From: CAZKGE01 sp964636405
GTDB taxonomy: Bacteria > Bacillota > Clostridia > Christensenellales > CAG-138
Assembly: GCA_964636405.1 (NCBI GenBank)
Contig: CAZWSI010000012.1
Coordinates: forward strand, 1 to 64,000
Reading direction: 5' to 3'
DNA length: 64,000 nt
Part shown: piece after piece, positions 36,182 to 45,020 of the stretch
Position numbering within the stretch: the stretch's first letter is position 1
How the letters are laid out: each line of letters begins with the position of its first letter
Position numbers and translations under genes: made by a program
Notes under the pieces: model-generated
The model's database searches: none
The model's input: only the letters and a program-made list of their open reading frames with translations
Told to the model about the DNA's origin: nothing

Positions 36182-37214
36182 GGCCGGCTTTCGCTCCGAA
36201 AAGATGGTGACCGTCCCGGAGGGCGAGCAGGGCTTCTGGCCCTCCTACGCGGATATGATGAGCTCGTTTGCGCTCATTTTGTTCTTCCTCATGCTGATTG
36301 CATATCTGCAAAACCTCATTACGGGCAACCAGCTCATAAGCACGCAGGACAGGCTTGCCGAAACGGAGCTGCTTTTGCAAAACACCCAACTGACCCTGGC
36401 CGATACGGAGGAGCAGGTGGCACAGGCGACAAATGAACTCGCGCTTTTGACCGCCGACCTCGAGGACTCCCGGCAGGCGCTCGTCTTGCAGCAGGAGGAG
36501 ATGGCGCGTTACGCGGCGACCATCGCGGGCCAGACCGTAACCATCCGCGAGCAAGAGACACAGATTGCCTCGCAGGCGGACTATATCGCCATCACCACTG
36601 AGGAACTCACGCGGCTGCGCAGCCAAATGCAGACCATCGCGCTCTTCCGGCTGAGCGTGCTCGATCAGATTAAAAGGAGCATCGGCGCTTCCCTAGGCGA
36701 CGAAAGCAAGGTGAGCGTGGGCGAAAACGGGAGCATCATCTTAAGCGACGGCCTGTTTTTCGACTATAACTCCGCCCGCATCAAATCCGACAGCTACGCG
36801 CTGCTGGGACATTTGACCAAGGCCTTTACCGCTTTTTTGAGCGACGCGGAAAACGCCAAATATGTGGACAGCATCGTCATCTCGGGGCACACGGACAACA
36901 GCGGCACGGACGCGCGCAACCGCTCGCTTTCCACCGAGCGCGCAAACGCCGTGCTGGACTATCTGCTGGAGAAGAACAGCGCAGCGCTCGCGCCCTACGC
37001 GCCATTCTTCTGTGCGGCGGGCTACGGCTCGACCCGGCCCGTGGCCGACAACGCCACCGAGGCGGGCCGGAGCGAGAACCGGCGCATCGAGATCTCCATC
37101 ATCCTCAAGGACGAAACGGTGCTCGAGATTGTGAACGCGTATCTGGCGCAGGAAATGCCGCTGGCCGCCGCGTCCCCCTCGCCAGCCGTCCCCGCCGCAA
37201 CGCCCGCGCCATAG
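36168..37214 (+). CDS. MotB/OmpA-type peptidoglycan-binding stator partner
   Basis: The 348-residue protein has the single MotB-like helix PSYADMMSSFALILFFLMLIA with the ion-binding aspartate D29, a long coiled coil (about residues 45-165), and a C-terminal OmpA-like domain with GHTDNSGTDARNRSLS and SENRRIEI that would anchor to the cell wall. It ends in a proline/alanine-rich tail. Paired with the preceding channel protein it should form an ion-driven motor. No flagellar genes are near. Confidence 0.88.
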   Translation: MKRARAGFRSEKMVTVPEGEQGFWPSYADMMSSFALILFFLMLIAYLQNLITGNQLISTQDRLAETELLLQNTQLTLADTEEQVAQATNELALLTADLEDSRQALVLQQEEMARYAATIAGQTVTIREQETQIASQADYIAITTEELTRLRSQMQTIALFRLSVLDQIKRSIGASLGDESKVSVGENGSIILSDGLFFDYNSARIKSDSYALLGHLTKAFTAFLSDAENAKYVDSIVISGHTDNSGTDARNRSLSTERANAVLDYLLEKNSAALAPYAPFFCAAGYGSTRPVADNATEAGRSENRRIEISIILKDETVLEIVNAYLAQEMPLAAASPSPAVPAATPAP

Positions 37215-37237
37215 AGCGCACCGGCCAAGCACAGCCC

Positions 37238-37272
37238 AGCCCCGCGCCCCGCAGGCCGCGGGGCTTTTTTTT
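37238..37272 (+). terminator. Rho-independent terminator after the motor pair
   Basis: Nine-base stem AGCCCCGCG/CGCGGGGCT with a 10-base loop, followed by seven further T residues. Confidence 0.88.
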
Positions 37273-37345
37273 GCGGGCCGCCCTTGCTTTCCGAAAACGC
37301 ACACGGCGCTTTCCGAATGAAAGCGGCATCCACACACACAATGCG

Positions 37346-37400
37346 CGCGCAGATCCGCCGCAAGCCGCGCGTGGGGCCAGATCTGCGCGGGCGTTTTTTT
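37346..37400 (+). terminator. Second hairpin with T-run upstream of the importer promoter
   Basis: Ten-base arms CGCGCAGATC and GATCTGCGCG with a 24-base loop, followed by GGCG and seven T. It may be a backup terminator insulating the next promoter. No gene lies between the two hairpins. Confidence 0.45.
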
Positions 37401-37405
37401 CGCAA

Positions 37406-37476
37406 AATAACGCTGGACAGCGTCGGGCGGACGCGTTATAATAGCCGTGCGTTATTTTTTTCATTGAATAACGCAC
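37406..37476 (+). promoter_or_regulatory. Promoter with flanking operator repeats (metal-chelate importer)
   Basis: TGGACA (37414-37419) and TATAAT (37437-37442) have a 17-base spacer. A perfect 10-bp dyad, GTGCGTTATT (37447-37456) and AATAACGCAC (37467-37476), covers the expected transcription start, and a further AATAACGC half-site (37406-37413) abuts the -35 element. Tight control by a dimeric repressor, perhaps metal- or cofactor-sensing, is likely. Confidence 0.65.
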
Positions 37477-37497
37477 TGGGAACAGAACGGAGTCGTT

Positions 37498-38541
37498 ATG
37501 CACGAAAGATTGAAGCGAAAAAGCCACGATTTTAGCCCTGCCGCCAGCCGCCGCATGCTGTGGCTGCTCGGCGGGCTGCTCGGCGTTTTGTTTCTCGCAT
37601 CCTTTTCCATCGGCCGTTACGGCGTGCCGCTTACCCAGGTCGTCCGCATCCTGCTTGCGCGCGTATTTCCGCTCGCGCAGACCTGGACAAGGGAAATGGA
37701 AACGGTGGTGCTTAATATCCGGCTCCCGCGCATTGTCCTTGCGTGCCTTGTGGGCTGCTGCCTTTCCGCCGCCGGGGCCGCCTACCAGGGCGTGTTCGTC
37801 AACCCCATGGCCTCGCCCGATATTCTCGGCGCGTCGAGCGGGGCGGCGTTTGGAGCGGCGCTGGCCATACTTTTGGGCGCGTCGAGCCGCATGATCACGC
37901 TCTGCGCCTTTGCCGCGAGTCTGGTGTCGGTATGCGCAGTTTTCCTCATCGCGCAGCGTGCGCCGGGTTTACGCGTGGTAAATCTCATCCTCGCGGGCAT
38001 TATGGTGGGGTCGCTCTTTTCCGCGGGCGTCTCGTATATTAAGCTTGTGGCCGATCCAAGCAACCAGCTCCCGCAGATTACCTATTGGCTCATGGGGAGC
38101 CTGTCCGGCGCGAAGCGCGCGGAGGTAGGCTTCGTGCTCGCGCCCATGGCGCTGGGGCTTGCGCCGCTGCTCCTCCTGCGCTGGCGGCTCAACCTGCTCA
38201 CCCTCGGCGACGAGGAAGCGCGCACGCTCGGCGTGAACGCGAACCTTCTGCGCCTTATCCTCGTCGTGTGCGCCTCGCTTGTTACGGCGGCGAGCGTCTC
38301 CGTATCGGGCATGATCGGCTGGGTGGGGCTTGTCATTCCGCATCTGTGCCGCAAGCTCGTCGGGTGCAGCTATCGCTACCTGCTGCCCGCCTCCATGCTG
38401 GCCGGAGCGGCGTTTCTGCTCGTGGTGGACAACGTATCGCGCAATCTGCTCGCGGTGGAGATTCCCATTGGCATTCTCACGGCGCTTATCGGCGCGCCGT
38501 TCTTTATTTACCTGATTTGCAAACGGGAGAAAACGCTGTGA
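37498..38541 (+). CDS. FecCD-family ABC transporter permease
   Basis: Membrane subunit for import of metal chelates or corrinoids. The 347-residue protein has about ten helices and the family segments RLPRIVLACLVGCCLSAAGAAYQGVFVNPMA (start of the core), GWVGLVIPHLCR and the C-terminal GAPFFIYLI. It ends overlapping the ATPase start. The substrate could be cobalamin, an iron siderophore or another metallophore; the neighbouring pathway needs much cobalt, nickel and iron. Confidence 0.93.
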   Translation: MHERLKRKSHDFSPAASRRMLWLLGGLLGVLFLASFSIGRYGVPLTQVVRILLARVFPLAQTWTREMETVVLNIRLPRIVLACLVGCCLSAAGAAYQGVFVNPMASPDILGASSGAAFGAALAILLGASSRMITLCAFAASLVSVCAVFLIAQRAPGLRVVNLILAGIMVGSLFSAGVSYIKLVADPSNQLPQITYWLMGSLSGAKRAEVGFVLAPMALGLAPLLLLRWRLNLLTLGDEEARTLGVNANLLRLILVVCASLVTAASVSVSGMIGWVGLVIPHLCRKLVGCSYRYLLPASMLAGAAFLLVVDNVSRNLLAVEIPIGILTALIGAPFFIYLICKREKTL

Positions 38542-39317
38542 GTATCGTGGTGGAAAAACTGGGCTTTGCCTATTGCACGCGCGCCGTGCTCACGGACGTA
38601 AGCTTTTCGGCGCCGGACGGGCGGCTGCTCGCCCTGCTCGGGCCAAACGGCGTGGGAAAAACCACGCTCTTTCGCTGCATACTCGGTTTGCAGCGCCGCT
38701 ACACGGGCCGCGTTGTCATCGACGGCGCGGACGCGCGCACGCTCTCTCCGCGCGAAACGGCTTGCCGGGTGGCGTATATTCCGCAATTGCACGCCCCGGC
38801 TTACGGCTATTCCGTGCTGGACATGGTGCTGATGGGCGCGTCGCACGGCATATCGCCCCTGTCCATGCCGGCCGCGCGGGAAACGCGGGCCGCCATGGAC
38901 GCGCTCGCGCGGCTGGGCATGGATCAGATGGCCGATAAGAACGTAACCCACCTTTCCGGCGGTGAGCAGCAGCTGGTCTATATCGCGCGGGCGCTTGCGC
39001 AGCGCGCCAAAACGCTCCTGCTCGACGAGCCGACGGCCTCCCTGGACTACGGTAATCAGGCAAACGTGCTGCGCGTTTTACGTTCGCTTGCCGACGACGG
39101 CTATGCCGTCGTGCTCTCCACGCATAATCCGCAGCACGCGCTCCATTGCGCGGACGACGCTTTGGCCCTGTACCAAGGGCGCGTGGAAGCATTCGGCGGC
39201 GCGCGCGCCGTGATCGACGCTGCGCTGATTGAAAAGCTCTACGGCACGCATGTAACGCTGGTAGAAACGGAAAACGGCCCCCTCCTCTCCCCCGCCGTTG
39301 AAAGGAGGCGGAGCTGA
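38538..39317 (+). CDS. ABC transporter ATP-binding protein (FecE/BtuD type)
   Basis: 259-residue ATPase for the FecCD-type permease, with Walker A GPNGVGKTT, Q-loop, signature LSGGEQQ and Walker B LLLDEPTASLD. The GTG at 38538 is the start because it overlaps the permease stop and has GGGAGA upstream; the longer upstream frame runs through the permease gene. Its stop overlaps the methyltransferase start (TGATG). Confidence 0.93.
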   Translation: MSIVVEKLGFAYCTRAVLTDVSFSAPDGRLLALLGPNGVGKTTLFRCILGLQRRYTGRVVIDGADARTLSPRETACRVAYIPQLHAPAYGYSVLDMVLMGASHGISPLSMPAARETRAAMDALARLGMDQMADKNVTHLSGGEQQLVYIARALAQRAKTLLLDEPTASLDYGNQANVLRVLRSLADDGYAVVLSTHNPQHALHCADDALALYQGRVEAFGGARAVIDAALIEKLYGTHVTLVETENGPLLSPAVERRRS

Positions 39318-40045
39318 TGTTTCTCTGGAGCGAGGAACAAATCCGTTTTTTGCGCGACGCATCGGAAGCGGTTCCGTTCAACGACACGCTCGCCGCGCGC
39401 ATCGCGCCCCTGATCCCGCAAGGCGCGCGGGTGTGCGACGCGGGCTGCGGGCTGGGTTACCTTTCGCTCGCCCTCGCGCCGTATTGCGCGCGCGTTACGG
39501 CTGTGGACCGCGCGCCCGAGGCGCTTGCCGTACTCCGGGAAAATGCGCTTGCGCGCAAAATCAGCAACATCGAGCTCTGCGAGGGCGACGCGTTCGCCCT
39601 GCCGGCGGAAATGCGCTTTGCGCTCATGACGTTCTGCTTTTTCGGGGGCGTGGAGGAAACGCTCGCGTGCGTCAAGCGGCATTGCACGGGCAAGGCCGTG
39701 CTCTTTAAAAAGAACTGGACGACGCACCGCTTTACACTGCGAAGCGTCGCGCTGGAGAAATTCACCTTTGAGACGACCTGCCGCGCGCTTGACGCGCTGA
39801 ACGTGCCCTATGAAAGCGTGTCCTTTCCGCTGGAAATGGGGCAGCCCTTCCGCTCGCTTGCGGACGCGGCGGCGTTCTTTCGGCTGCACAGCCGCGAAAT
39901 GCGACCCGGCCCCATCACGGAAGCGGATATCGCAAGCCGGCTTACGCGCACGGATTCGTCCGAATTTCCCTATTATCTTCCGTCAAACCGCCCGGTGGGC
40001 ATGATCACGGTGGACGCGGGCGCAATTCCCGATGCCATAATATAG
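39317..40045 (+). CDS. Class I SAM-dependent methyltransferase
   Basis: 242-residue protein with the SAM-binding motif VCDAGCGLGYLSLALA at about residues 40-55 and the acidic VDRAPEAL loop. Substrate unknown. Its placement inside the importer operon, coupled to the ATPase gene, suggests it modifies the imported chelator or a metallophore rather than DNA or RNA. No membrane helix. Confidence 0.82.
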   Translation: MFLWSEEQIRFLRDASEAVPFNDTLAARIAPLIPQGARVCDAGCGLGYLSLALAPYCARVTAVDRAPEALAVLRENALARKISNIELCEGDAFALPAEMRFALMTFCFFGGVEETLACVKRHCTGKAVLFKKNWTTHRFTLRSVALEKFTFETTCRALDALNVPYESVSFPLEMGQPFRSLADAAAFFRLHSREMRPGPITEADIASRLTRTDSSEFPYYLPSNRPVGMITVDAGAIPDAII

Positions 40046-40067
40046 CGAAATCTTGAGGACTGAGAAC

Positions 40068-41222
40068 ATGAAAAGAACCCTTGCTTTCCTGCTCGCGCTG
40101 CTGATGTCGACCGCGCTTTTCGGCTGCACGGCGCAGCCCGTGCCCGCCGCGGCCGAGACTCCGGCCGCTACCGCCGAGCCCGCGCCGGAGCCAACGACCG
40201 AACCCGAGCCGACCGCCGGGCCCGCGCCTGAAACACGGACGTTTACCGATTCCGCCGGGCGCGTGATGGAGCTGCCCGCACAGCTCAATAAGGTGGCCGT
40301 ATCCGGCCCGCTCGCGCAGATCGTGCTTTTTGCCCTCTGCCCGGACAAGCTCGTGGGCGTGGCGAACGCCTGGGACGAGAGCGCCAAGGACTTTTTGGAC
40401 GATAGGTATTACAATCTGCCGGAGCTTGGTCAGCTCTACGGCGGCAAGGGCGAGCTGAACCTGGAAACGCTGCTGCATAGCGGCGCGGAGATCGTCATCG
40501 ACGTGGGCGAGCCCAAAGCGACCGTCGCGGAGGACCTTGACGCGTTGCAGGAGCAGACCGGCGTGCCCTTTGCGCATGTGACCGCCACCACCCAAACCAT
40601 GGGCGAAGCCTACCGCATGCTTGGCGCGCTTCTTGGCATGCCGGACGAGGCGGAGGCGCTGGCGGCCTATTGCGAGCGCGTGTACGCGTCCACGCTGGAA
40701 ATCGCGGGCAGCGTGGAAAAAACGGATTTGCTCTATATTACGGGCGACGCGGGGTTGAACGTGATCGCGCGCGGGAGCTACCACGCGGAGGTGATTGACC
40801 TGCTCTCCAACAACCTTGCCGTGGTGGACACGCCCTCGAGCAAGGGTACGGGGAACGAAACGGACATGGAGCAGCTTCTCTTGTGGAACCCGGACGTAAT
40901 CCTCTTTGCCCCGGAAAGCGTGTACGCGTCCGTCGGCTCGGACCCGGCGTGGCAGAGCATGAAGGCGATTCATGAGGGCGCGTATTACGAGGTTCCCTTC
41001 GGGCCCTATAACTGGATGGGCTTCCCGCCCTCCGTGCAGCGTTACCTGGGCATGCTGTGGATGGCGCGGCTGCTTTACCCAGAAACGGCGCAATACGACC
41101 TGTACGCAGAGGTTGCGGAATATTTCCGGATGTTTTATCATTGTGAAATCACGCGGTCGCAGTACGACGCGCTTGTTGCTAACTCCATCGTCGCGCAGGC
41201 CGCGCTTGCGCCCGCCGCGTGA
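40068..41222 (+). CDS. ABC substrate-binding lipoprotein, metal-chelate type
   Basis: Extracellular receptor of the FecCD-type importer. It has a lipoprotein signal with lipidation at C20 (STALFGC), a proline/alanine/glutamate linker, and the helical-backbone binding fold beginning RTFTDSAGRVMELP. 384 residues. The ATG at 40068 has GAGG 9 bases upstream. It follows the methyltransferase gene by 22 bases. Confidence 0.92.
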   Translation: MKRTLAFLLALLMSTALFGCTAQPVPAAAETPAATAEPAPEPTTEPEPTAGPAPETRTFTDSAGRVMELPAQLNKVAVSGPLAQIVLFALCPDKLVGVANAWDESAKDFLDDRYYNLPELGQLYGGKGELNLETLLHSGAEIVIDVGEPKATVAEDLDALQEQTGVPFAHVTATTQTMGEAYRMLGALLGMPDEAEALAAYCERVYASTLEIAGSVEKTDLLYITGDAGLNVIARGSYHAEVIDLLSNNLAVVDTPSSKGTGNETDMEQLLLWNPDVILFAPESVYASVGSDPAWQSMKAIHEGAYYEVPFGPYNWMGFPPSVQRYLGMLWMARLLYPETAQYDLYAEVAEYFRMFYHCEITRSQYDALVANSIVAQAALAPAA

Positions 41223-41305
41223 AAGACACGCGCAGAAGCGCGGCGCGGTACCGTTTGGCAATCGCGCCGCGCCCCTGGTTCCGATTTTCAACAAGGAGGA
41301 TCCCC

Positions 41306-41848
41306 ATGACCCGGCCACGGCATATCCTGATCTGCGGAGAACGCGGCGCAGGCAAAAGCACGCTGATTGCGCGACTCCTTGCCGAAAACACGCGTCCTGT
41401 TTACGGCTTTCTCACCAAACGCCTCGCGGCGGACGAAACGGGCTTCCACCCCATCTACATCCATCCGGCGGGCGCGGAAAAGCGCGCGCACGGGGACGAA
41501 AACTTAATCGGCACGTGCGACTCCAGGGTGCATAACGTGACGCTCGAGGTGTTTGATACGCTGGGCGTGGAATACCTGCGCGCGGAGCCCTCCGGCGTGC
41601 TCGTGATGGACGAACTGGGCTTTATGGAGGCCGGGGCAGCACGCTTTGTCGAGGCGGTCTTTGCCGCGCTTAACGGCGATATCCCGGTTATCGCGGCCGT
41701 GAAGGCACGCTTTGACGTGCCCTTTCTCAACGAGGTGCGCGCGCATGAAAACGCGGCTGCGTACACGATCACGCCGGATAACCGCGACGAAATATACGAA
41801 GCGCTGCTGCCCGTCATACGCGGCTGGAATGCGGAGGGGCAAGCTTAA
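41306..41848 (+). CDS. THEP1-like nucleoside triphosphatase
   Basis: 180-residue P-loop protein with Walker A ICGERGAGKST and Walker B GVLVMDELGF, as in the THEP1 NTPase family. Such NTPases recur next to metal or cofactor transport genes but their role is unclear. AAGGAGG lies 6 bases before the ATG at 41306. Its 3' end overlaps the convergent PucR gene by 4 bases. Confidence 0.8.
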   Translation: MTRPRHILICGERGAGKSTLIARLLAENTRPVYGFLTKRLAADETGFHPIYIHPAGAEKRAHGDENLIGTCDSRVHNVTLEVFDTLGVEYLRAEPSGVLVMDELGFMEAGAARFVEAVFAALNGDIPVIAAVKARFDVPFLNEVRAHENAAAYTITPDNRDEIYEALLPVIRGWNAEGQA

Positions 41849-43392
41849 CCCAGCTCCGGCTTGTGCGAACGGGTCAGGGCAAGCATCTGCATGGAGAAAA
41901 GCACGTAGGGAAAGGACTCGTCGTTTTCCGGGTCAATGTGGAACAGCTCCTTGATGCGGTCCAGCCGGTAGAGAAAGGTGCTGCGGTGGATGTAAAGCGC
42001 CTTGGCGGATTGCAGGGCGTTGAAGCGATTGTTTACATAGCATTCCAGCGTACGGTAAAAATCCGTGCCGTGCTCCTCGTCGTAAGCGCGCATGGCCAGC
42101 ACGCCCTGGGCGCATACGATGTGCGTAGGCAGTTCGCGGACGGACTGCTCCACCAGATAGTGCAGCGCGATATCCGAAAAGCGGAGAATCCACCGAAACG
42201 ACTGCGGCCTGCAAACATATTCCAGCGCGATGCAGGCCTGCTTATAATAGTAATACATATCCGATATGCCTGAAAACGCGCCCGATACCCCCGCCTTGAG
42301 ATAATGATCCCGAACAAAATACACAAGCTTGCCGATTACATCGTCCACATCGCCGCCAAAGCGGGTCAGGTTGACGATGAGCACCGCCGCGCCCTCGTGC
42401 TCAAAGGCGCAGCTTTCGGGCAGCAGGGATTCAAATTGATTGCAGATCAGCTTGACCGAGTGCGTTTGGTGCTCGAAGGTGGAGATGCGCACGGCCACAC
42501 AGCAATAGCTGTGCTTCGGCAGCCAGTCCAGCTCCGCAAGCCCGTTGATAACCGGAATATAGTCCACCTTTTCATTGGAAATGGCGCGGCGCAGCAGCGA
42601 CTCCGCCCGAAACTGGCGCGCATCGGAGAGCGGCGCGCGGCGCAGATCGAGCCGTTCGCGCATGAGGTCGCGCACGCAGGCGGCGGCCTGCTCAAGCAAA
42701 AACGCGTCTCCGGGTGAAAAATCGCAGGCCAGATCCTGCGCAAGCAGGCGGCAGGCGGGTTCCTCGCCAAAGTGCGCGTTTGCGCAGAGGAAGCGCGCGC
42801 CGCTTGCGGGCTCTCTGAACACATAGCAGTTTTCTAGCTGCGCGAAGCCCTGAAAGCGGCTGTCCGTTTTGAGGCGCTCGAGGGTTTCATACGAAATGTC
42901 GGAGCACGCGCCCTCGCCCGGCACGGGCGGCGGCGCAACGCGCGCAAGCACGGAGCCGTCGGAGGCAAGGAGCGCCAAAGGATTCAGCAGCGTCTCCGCC
43001 GCCGCCGAAAGCAGCTCCGCAAGCGCCCCGCCGCCAGCCGCCCCGCGCATGCGCGCAAGCCACGCGTCATAGCGGTCAAACACCGCGTGCAGCTCGTTTG
43101 CCACAAGCAGCGCGTCGGTTCCTGTCGGCAGCTCCGCTACCGGGCAGAACGCGCCCTTTAGCATGCGCGCCGCGTCCCCTACGGCAATGAGCAGCAACGG
43201 AAGCTGCACGGCCGGGAAACGCTCCGCCGGATCGTCGCTGGTGAGCAGATAGCACGCGCCGCGGGTTAGCTCCATGCCCGCGCGGTAAAACTGCGGGCGG
43301 GACACGCAAAGCCCCTCCGGCACGGAGCGAAGGAGCGTACACGCATAGCGCGCGGACAGCTCCCGCAAAAGAATGGCGGCGCTGAGCAGCAA
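41845..43392 (-). CDS. PucR-family transcriptional regulator
   Basis: A 515-residue regulator with a N-terminal PucR-like sensing region, a central GGDEF-related region and the C-terminal helix-turn-helix YVNNRFNALQSAKALYIHRSTFLYRLDRIKEL. The TTG at 43392 is the start: GGGAGG lies 7 bases upstream, and the longer frame from 43443 begins inside the promoter spacer. It is divergent from the corrinoid methyltransferase operon and is the likely controller. Confidence 0.85.
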   Translation of the reverse strand: MLLSAAILLRELSARYACTLLRSVPEGLCVSRPQFYRAGMELTRGACYLLTSDDPAERFPAVQLPLLLIAVGDAARMLKGAFCPVAELPTGTDALLVANELHAVFDRYDAWLARMRGAAGGGALAELLSAAAETLLNPLALLASDGSVLARVAPPPVPGEGACSDISYETLERLKTDSRFQGFAQLENCYVFREPASGARFLCANAHFGEEPACRLLAQDLACDFSPGDAFLLEQAAACVRDLMRERLDLRRAPLSDARQFRAESLLRRAISNEKVDYIPVINGLAELDWLPKHSYCCVAVRISTFEHQTHSVKLICNQFESLLPESCAFEHEGAAVLIVNLTRFGGDVDDVIGKLVYFVRDHYLKAGVSGAFSGISDMYYYYKQACIALEYVCRPQSFRWILRFSDIALHYLVEQSVRELPTHIVCAQGVLAMRAYDEEHGTDFYRTLECYVNNRFNALQSAKALYIHRSTFLYRLDRIKELFHIDPENDESFPYVLFSMQMLALTRSHKPELG

Positions 43393-43430
43393 GGGATCGC
43401 CTCCCGTCTTGGTTTTCTTTAATGCTACAA

Positions 43431-43459
43431 ATTGTATGAGCACCGCAAAAAATTGTCAA
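43431..43459 (-). promoter_or_regulatory. Consensus promoter of the PucR gene
   Basis: On the minus strand TTGACA (43459-43454) and TACAAT (43436-43431) have a 17-base spacer; transcription should begin near 43424, about 32 bases before the TTG start. Confidence 0.8.
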
Positions 43460-43491
43460 TAGATTGTCGGATTTCGATCTTGACAAATTCT

Positions 43492-43500
43492 TGGTATACT
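43492..43500 (+). promoter_or_regulatory. Extended -10 promoter of the one-carbon operon
   Basis: TGGTATACT forms an extended -10 element 46 bases upstream of the first gene. The -35 region at 43472 (TTTCGA) is weak, so activation by the divergent PucR protein is plausible. Confidence 0.5.
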
Positions 43501-43546
43501 ACTAAATGAGAATTTAGATTCAAATCCATTCTGCGAGGTATATGCA

Positions 43547-44353
43547 ATGATCATCATTGGCGAAAAGCTCAACGGCTCCATTCCGTCCGTGGCGGAGGCT
43601 ATCGCAAAGCGCGACGCGGACTTTATCCGCGCGCGCGCCAAGCTACAGGCGGAGGCAGGCGCGGACTTTCTCGACGTGTGCGCGTCCGTCGAGGAAAGCG
43701 CGGAGATCGAGGCGCTATGCTGGATGCTCGGCCTTGTGCAGGAGGCCGTCGATACGCCCATCTGTCTCGACAGCCCCAGCCCGCGTTCCATCGTAGGCGC
43801 GCTGCCCTTCTGCAAAAAACCGGGACTGGTTAACTCCGTGTCCCTCGAGGGCGACAAGATCGATACCGTGTTCCCCGTGATTGCGGAAACAAAATGGCAG
43901 TGCGTGGCGCTGCTTTGCGACGATCACGGCATCCCCAATTCCGTCGAACGGCGCGTTGAGGTCTTCAACGGCATCCTCGAACGCGCGAAGGAATACGGCG
44001 TTGCGCCCGAGCGGCTGTATATCGATCCGCTGGTGGTCACCCTTTCCACCGACGGCGCGGCGCTGACCACCTTTGCCGCCTGCTGCCGCGAGATTAAGCG
44101 CATTGAGCCCAAGGTGCATATTACCAGCGGCTTATCCAACATCTCCTTCGGCCTGCCCGTGCGGAAAAACATCAATCAAGCGTTTATGGTGCTCGCCATG
44201 CAGGCCGGTATGGACAGCGCCATTGTCGATCCGACCAACCGCGATATGCTGGGCATGATATACGCCACGGAGGCCCTGCTTGAAAACGACGAATACTGCC
44301 TTGACTACATCGGCGCATACCGGCAGGGCCTGATCGGCCCCGTCAAGAAATGA
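43547..44353 (+). CDS. Pterin-binding methyltransferase (MtgA/AcsE-like)
   Basis: Probably transfers methyl groups between a corrinoid protein and tetrahydrofolate. The 268-residue TIM-barrel protein begins MIIIGEKLNGSIPSV and has the pterin-binding pattern GADFLDVCAS, CLDSPSP and ITSGLSNISFGLP. It resembles methylcorrinoid:tetrahydrofolate methyltransferases of acetogen demethylation systems, and is a paralogue of AcsE in this window. The next gene encodes its likely corrinoid partner. Confidence 0.85.
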   Translation: MIIIGEKLNGSIPSVAEAIAKRDADFIRARAKLQAEAGADFLDVCASVEESAEIEALCWMLGLVQEAVDTPICLDSPSPRSIVGALPFCKKPGLVNSVSLEGDKIDTVFPVIAETKWQCVALLCDDHGIPNSVERRVEVFNGILERAKEYGVAPERLYIDPLVVTLSTDGAALTTFAACCREIKRIEPKVHITSGLSNISFGLPVRKNINQAFMVLAMQAGMDSAIVDPTNRDMLGMIYATEALLENDEYCLDYIGAYRQGLIGPVKK

Positions 44354-44376
44354 AAATAAATAAGCGGAGGAAAAGC

Positions 44377-45015
44377 ATGATGTCCAAGATCACTGAAATT
44401 TCGGAAGCCGTACAGGCCGGCAAGGCCAAAATCATCGAGGGTTTGGTTCAGGAGGCGCTCAGCGAGGGCGCGGATCCGACCGCCATCCTCAACGAGGGCA
44501 TGATCGACGCCATGTCCATGGTGGGCGAGCGCTTTAAGAACGGGGACATTTTCGTGCCCGAAATGCTCATAGCCGCCCGCGCCATGAAAAAGGGCGTGGA
44601 GGCGCTCAAGCCGCGCCTTGCAAGCGGCGAGGCGGGCGCGCACGGCAAGGTGATCCTCGGCACCGTCGCGGGCGATTTGCACGATATCGGCAAAAACCTC
44701 GTCGGCATGATGATCGAGAGCGCGGGCTTCGAGGTGATCGACCTTGGCGTAGACGTGCCCATCGAGAAGTTTATCGAAACCGTGAAGGACAACCCGGATG
44801 TGAAAATTGTTGCGCTTTCGGCCCTGCTCACCACCACCATGCCCGCCATGCGCAGCACCGTAAAGGCGCTTGCCGATTGCGAGAATCGCGGGAGCTTTAA
44901 GGTGATGGTAGGCGGCGCGCCCATTACGCAGGCGTTTGCCGACGAGATCGGCGCGGACGGCTATTCCGCCGACGCGGCCAGCGCTGCGCAGCTTGCCAAG
45001 ACGCTCGCGGCGTAA
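44377..45015 (+). CDS. Corrinoid protein (MtgC/MtqC type)
   Basis: Methyl carrier with a helical cap (about residues 1-85) and a B12-binding domain containing the cobalt-coordinating motif D100-L-H102-D-I-G. 212 residues. GGAGG lies 6 bases before the first of two adjacent ATGs. It should shuttle a methyl group between the adjacent methyltransferase and a substrate-specific enzyme, which is not encoded in this window. Confidence 0.92.
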   Translation: MMSKITEISEAVQAGKAKIIEGLVQEALSEGADPTAILNEGMIDAMSMVGERFKNGDIFVPEMLIAARAMKKGVEALKPRLASGEAGAHGKVILGTVAGDLHDIGKNLVGMMIESAGFEVIDLGVDVPIEKFIETVKDNPDVKIVALSALLTTTMPAMRSTVKALADCENRGSFKVMVGGAPITQAFADEIGADGYSADAASAAQLAKTLAA

Positions 45016-45020
45016 CGCGC

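Noticed and set aside
35228..37214. A complete Zorya defence system
   Set aside because: Only the two motor genes resemble Zorya. A terminator follows, and the next genes encode a transporter; no helicase, nuclease or ZorC-like gene is present.
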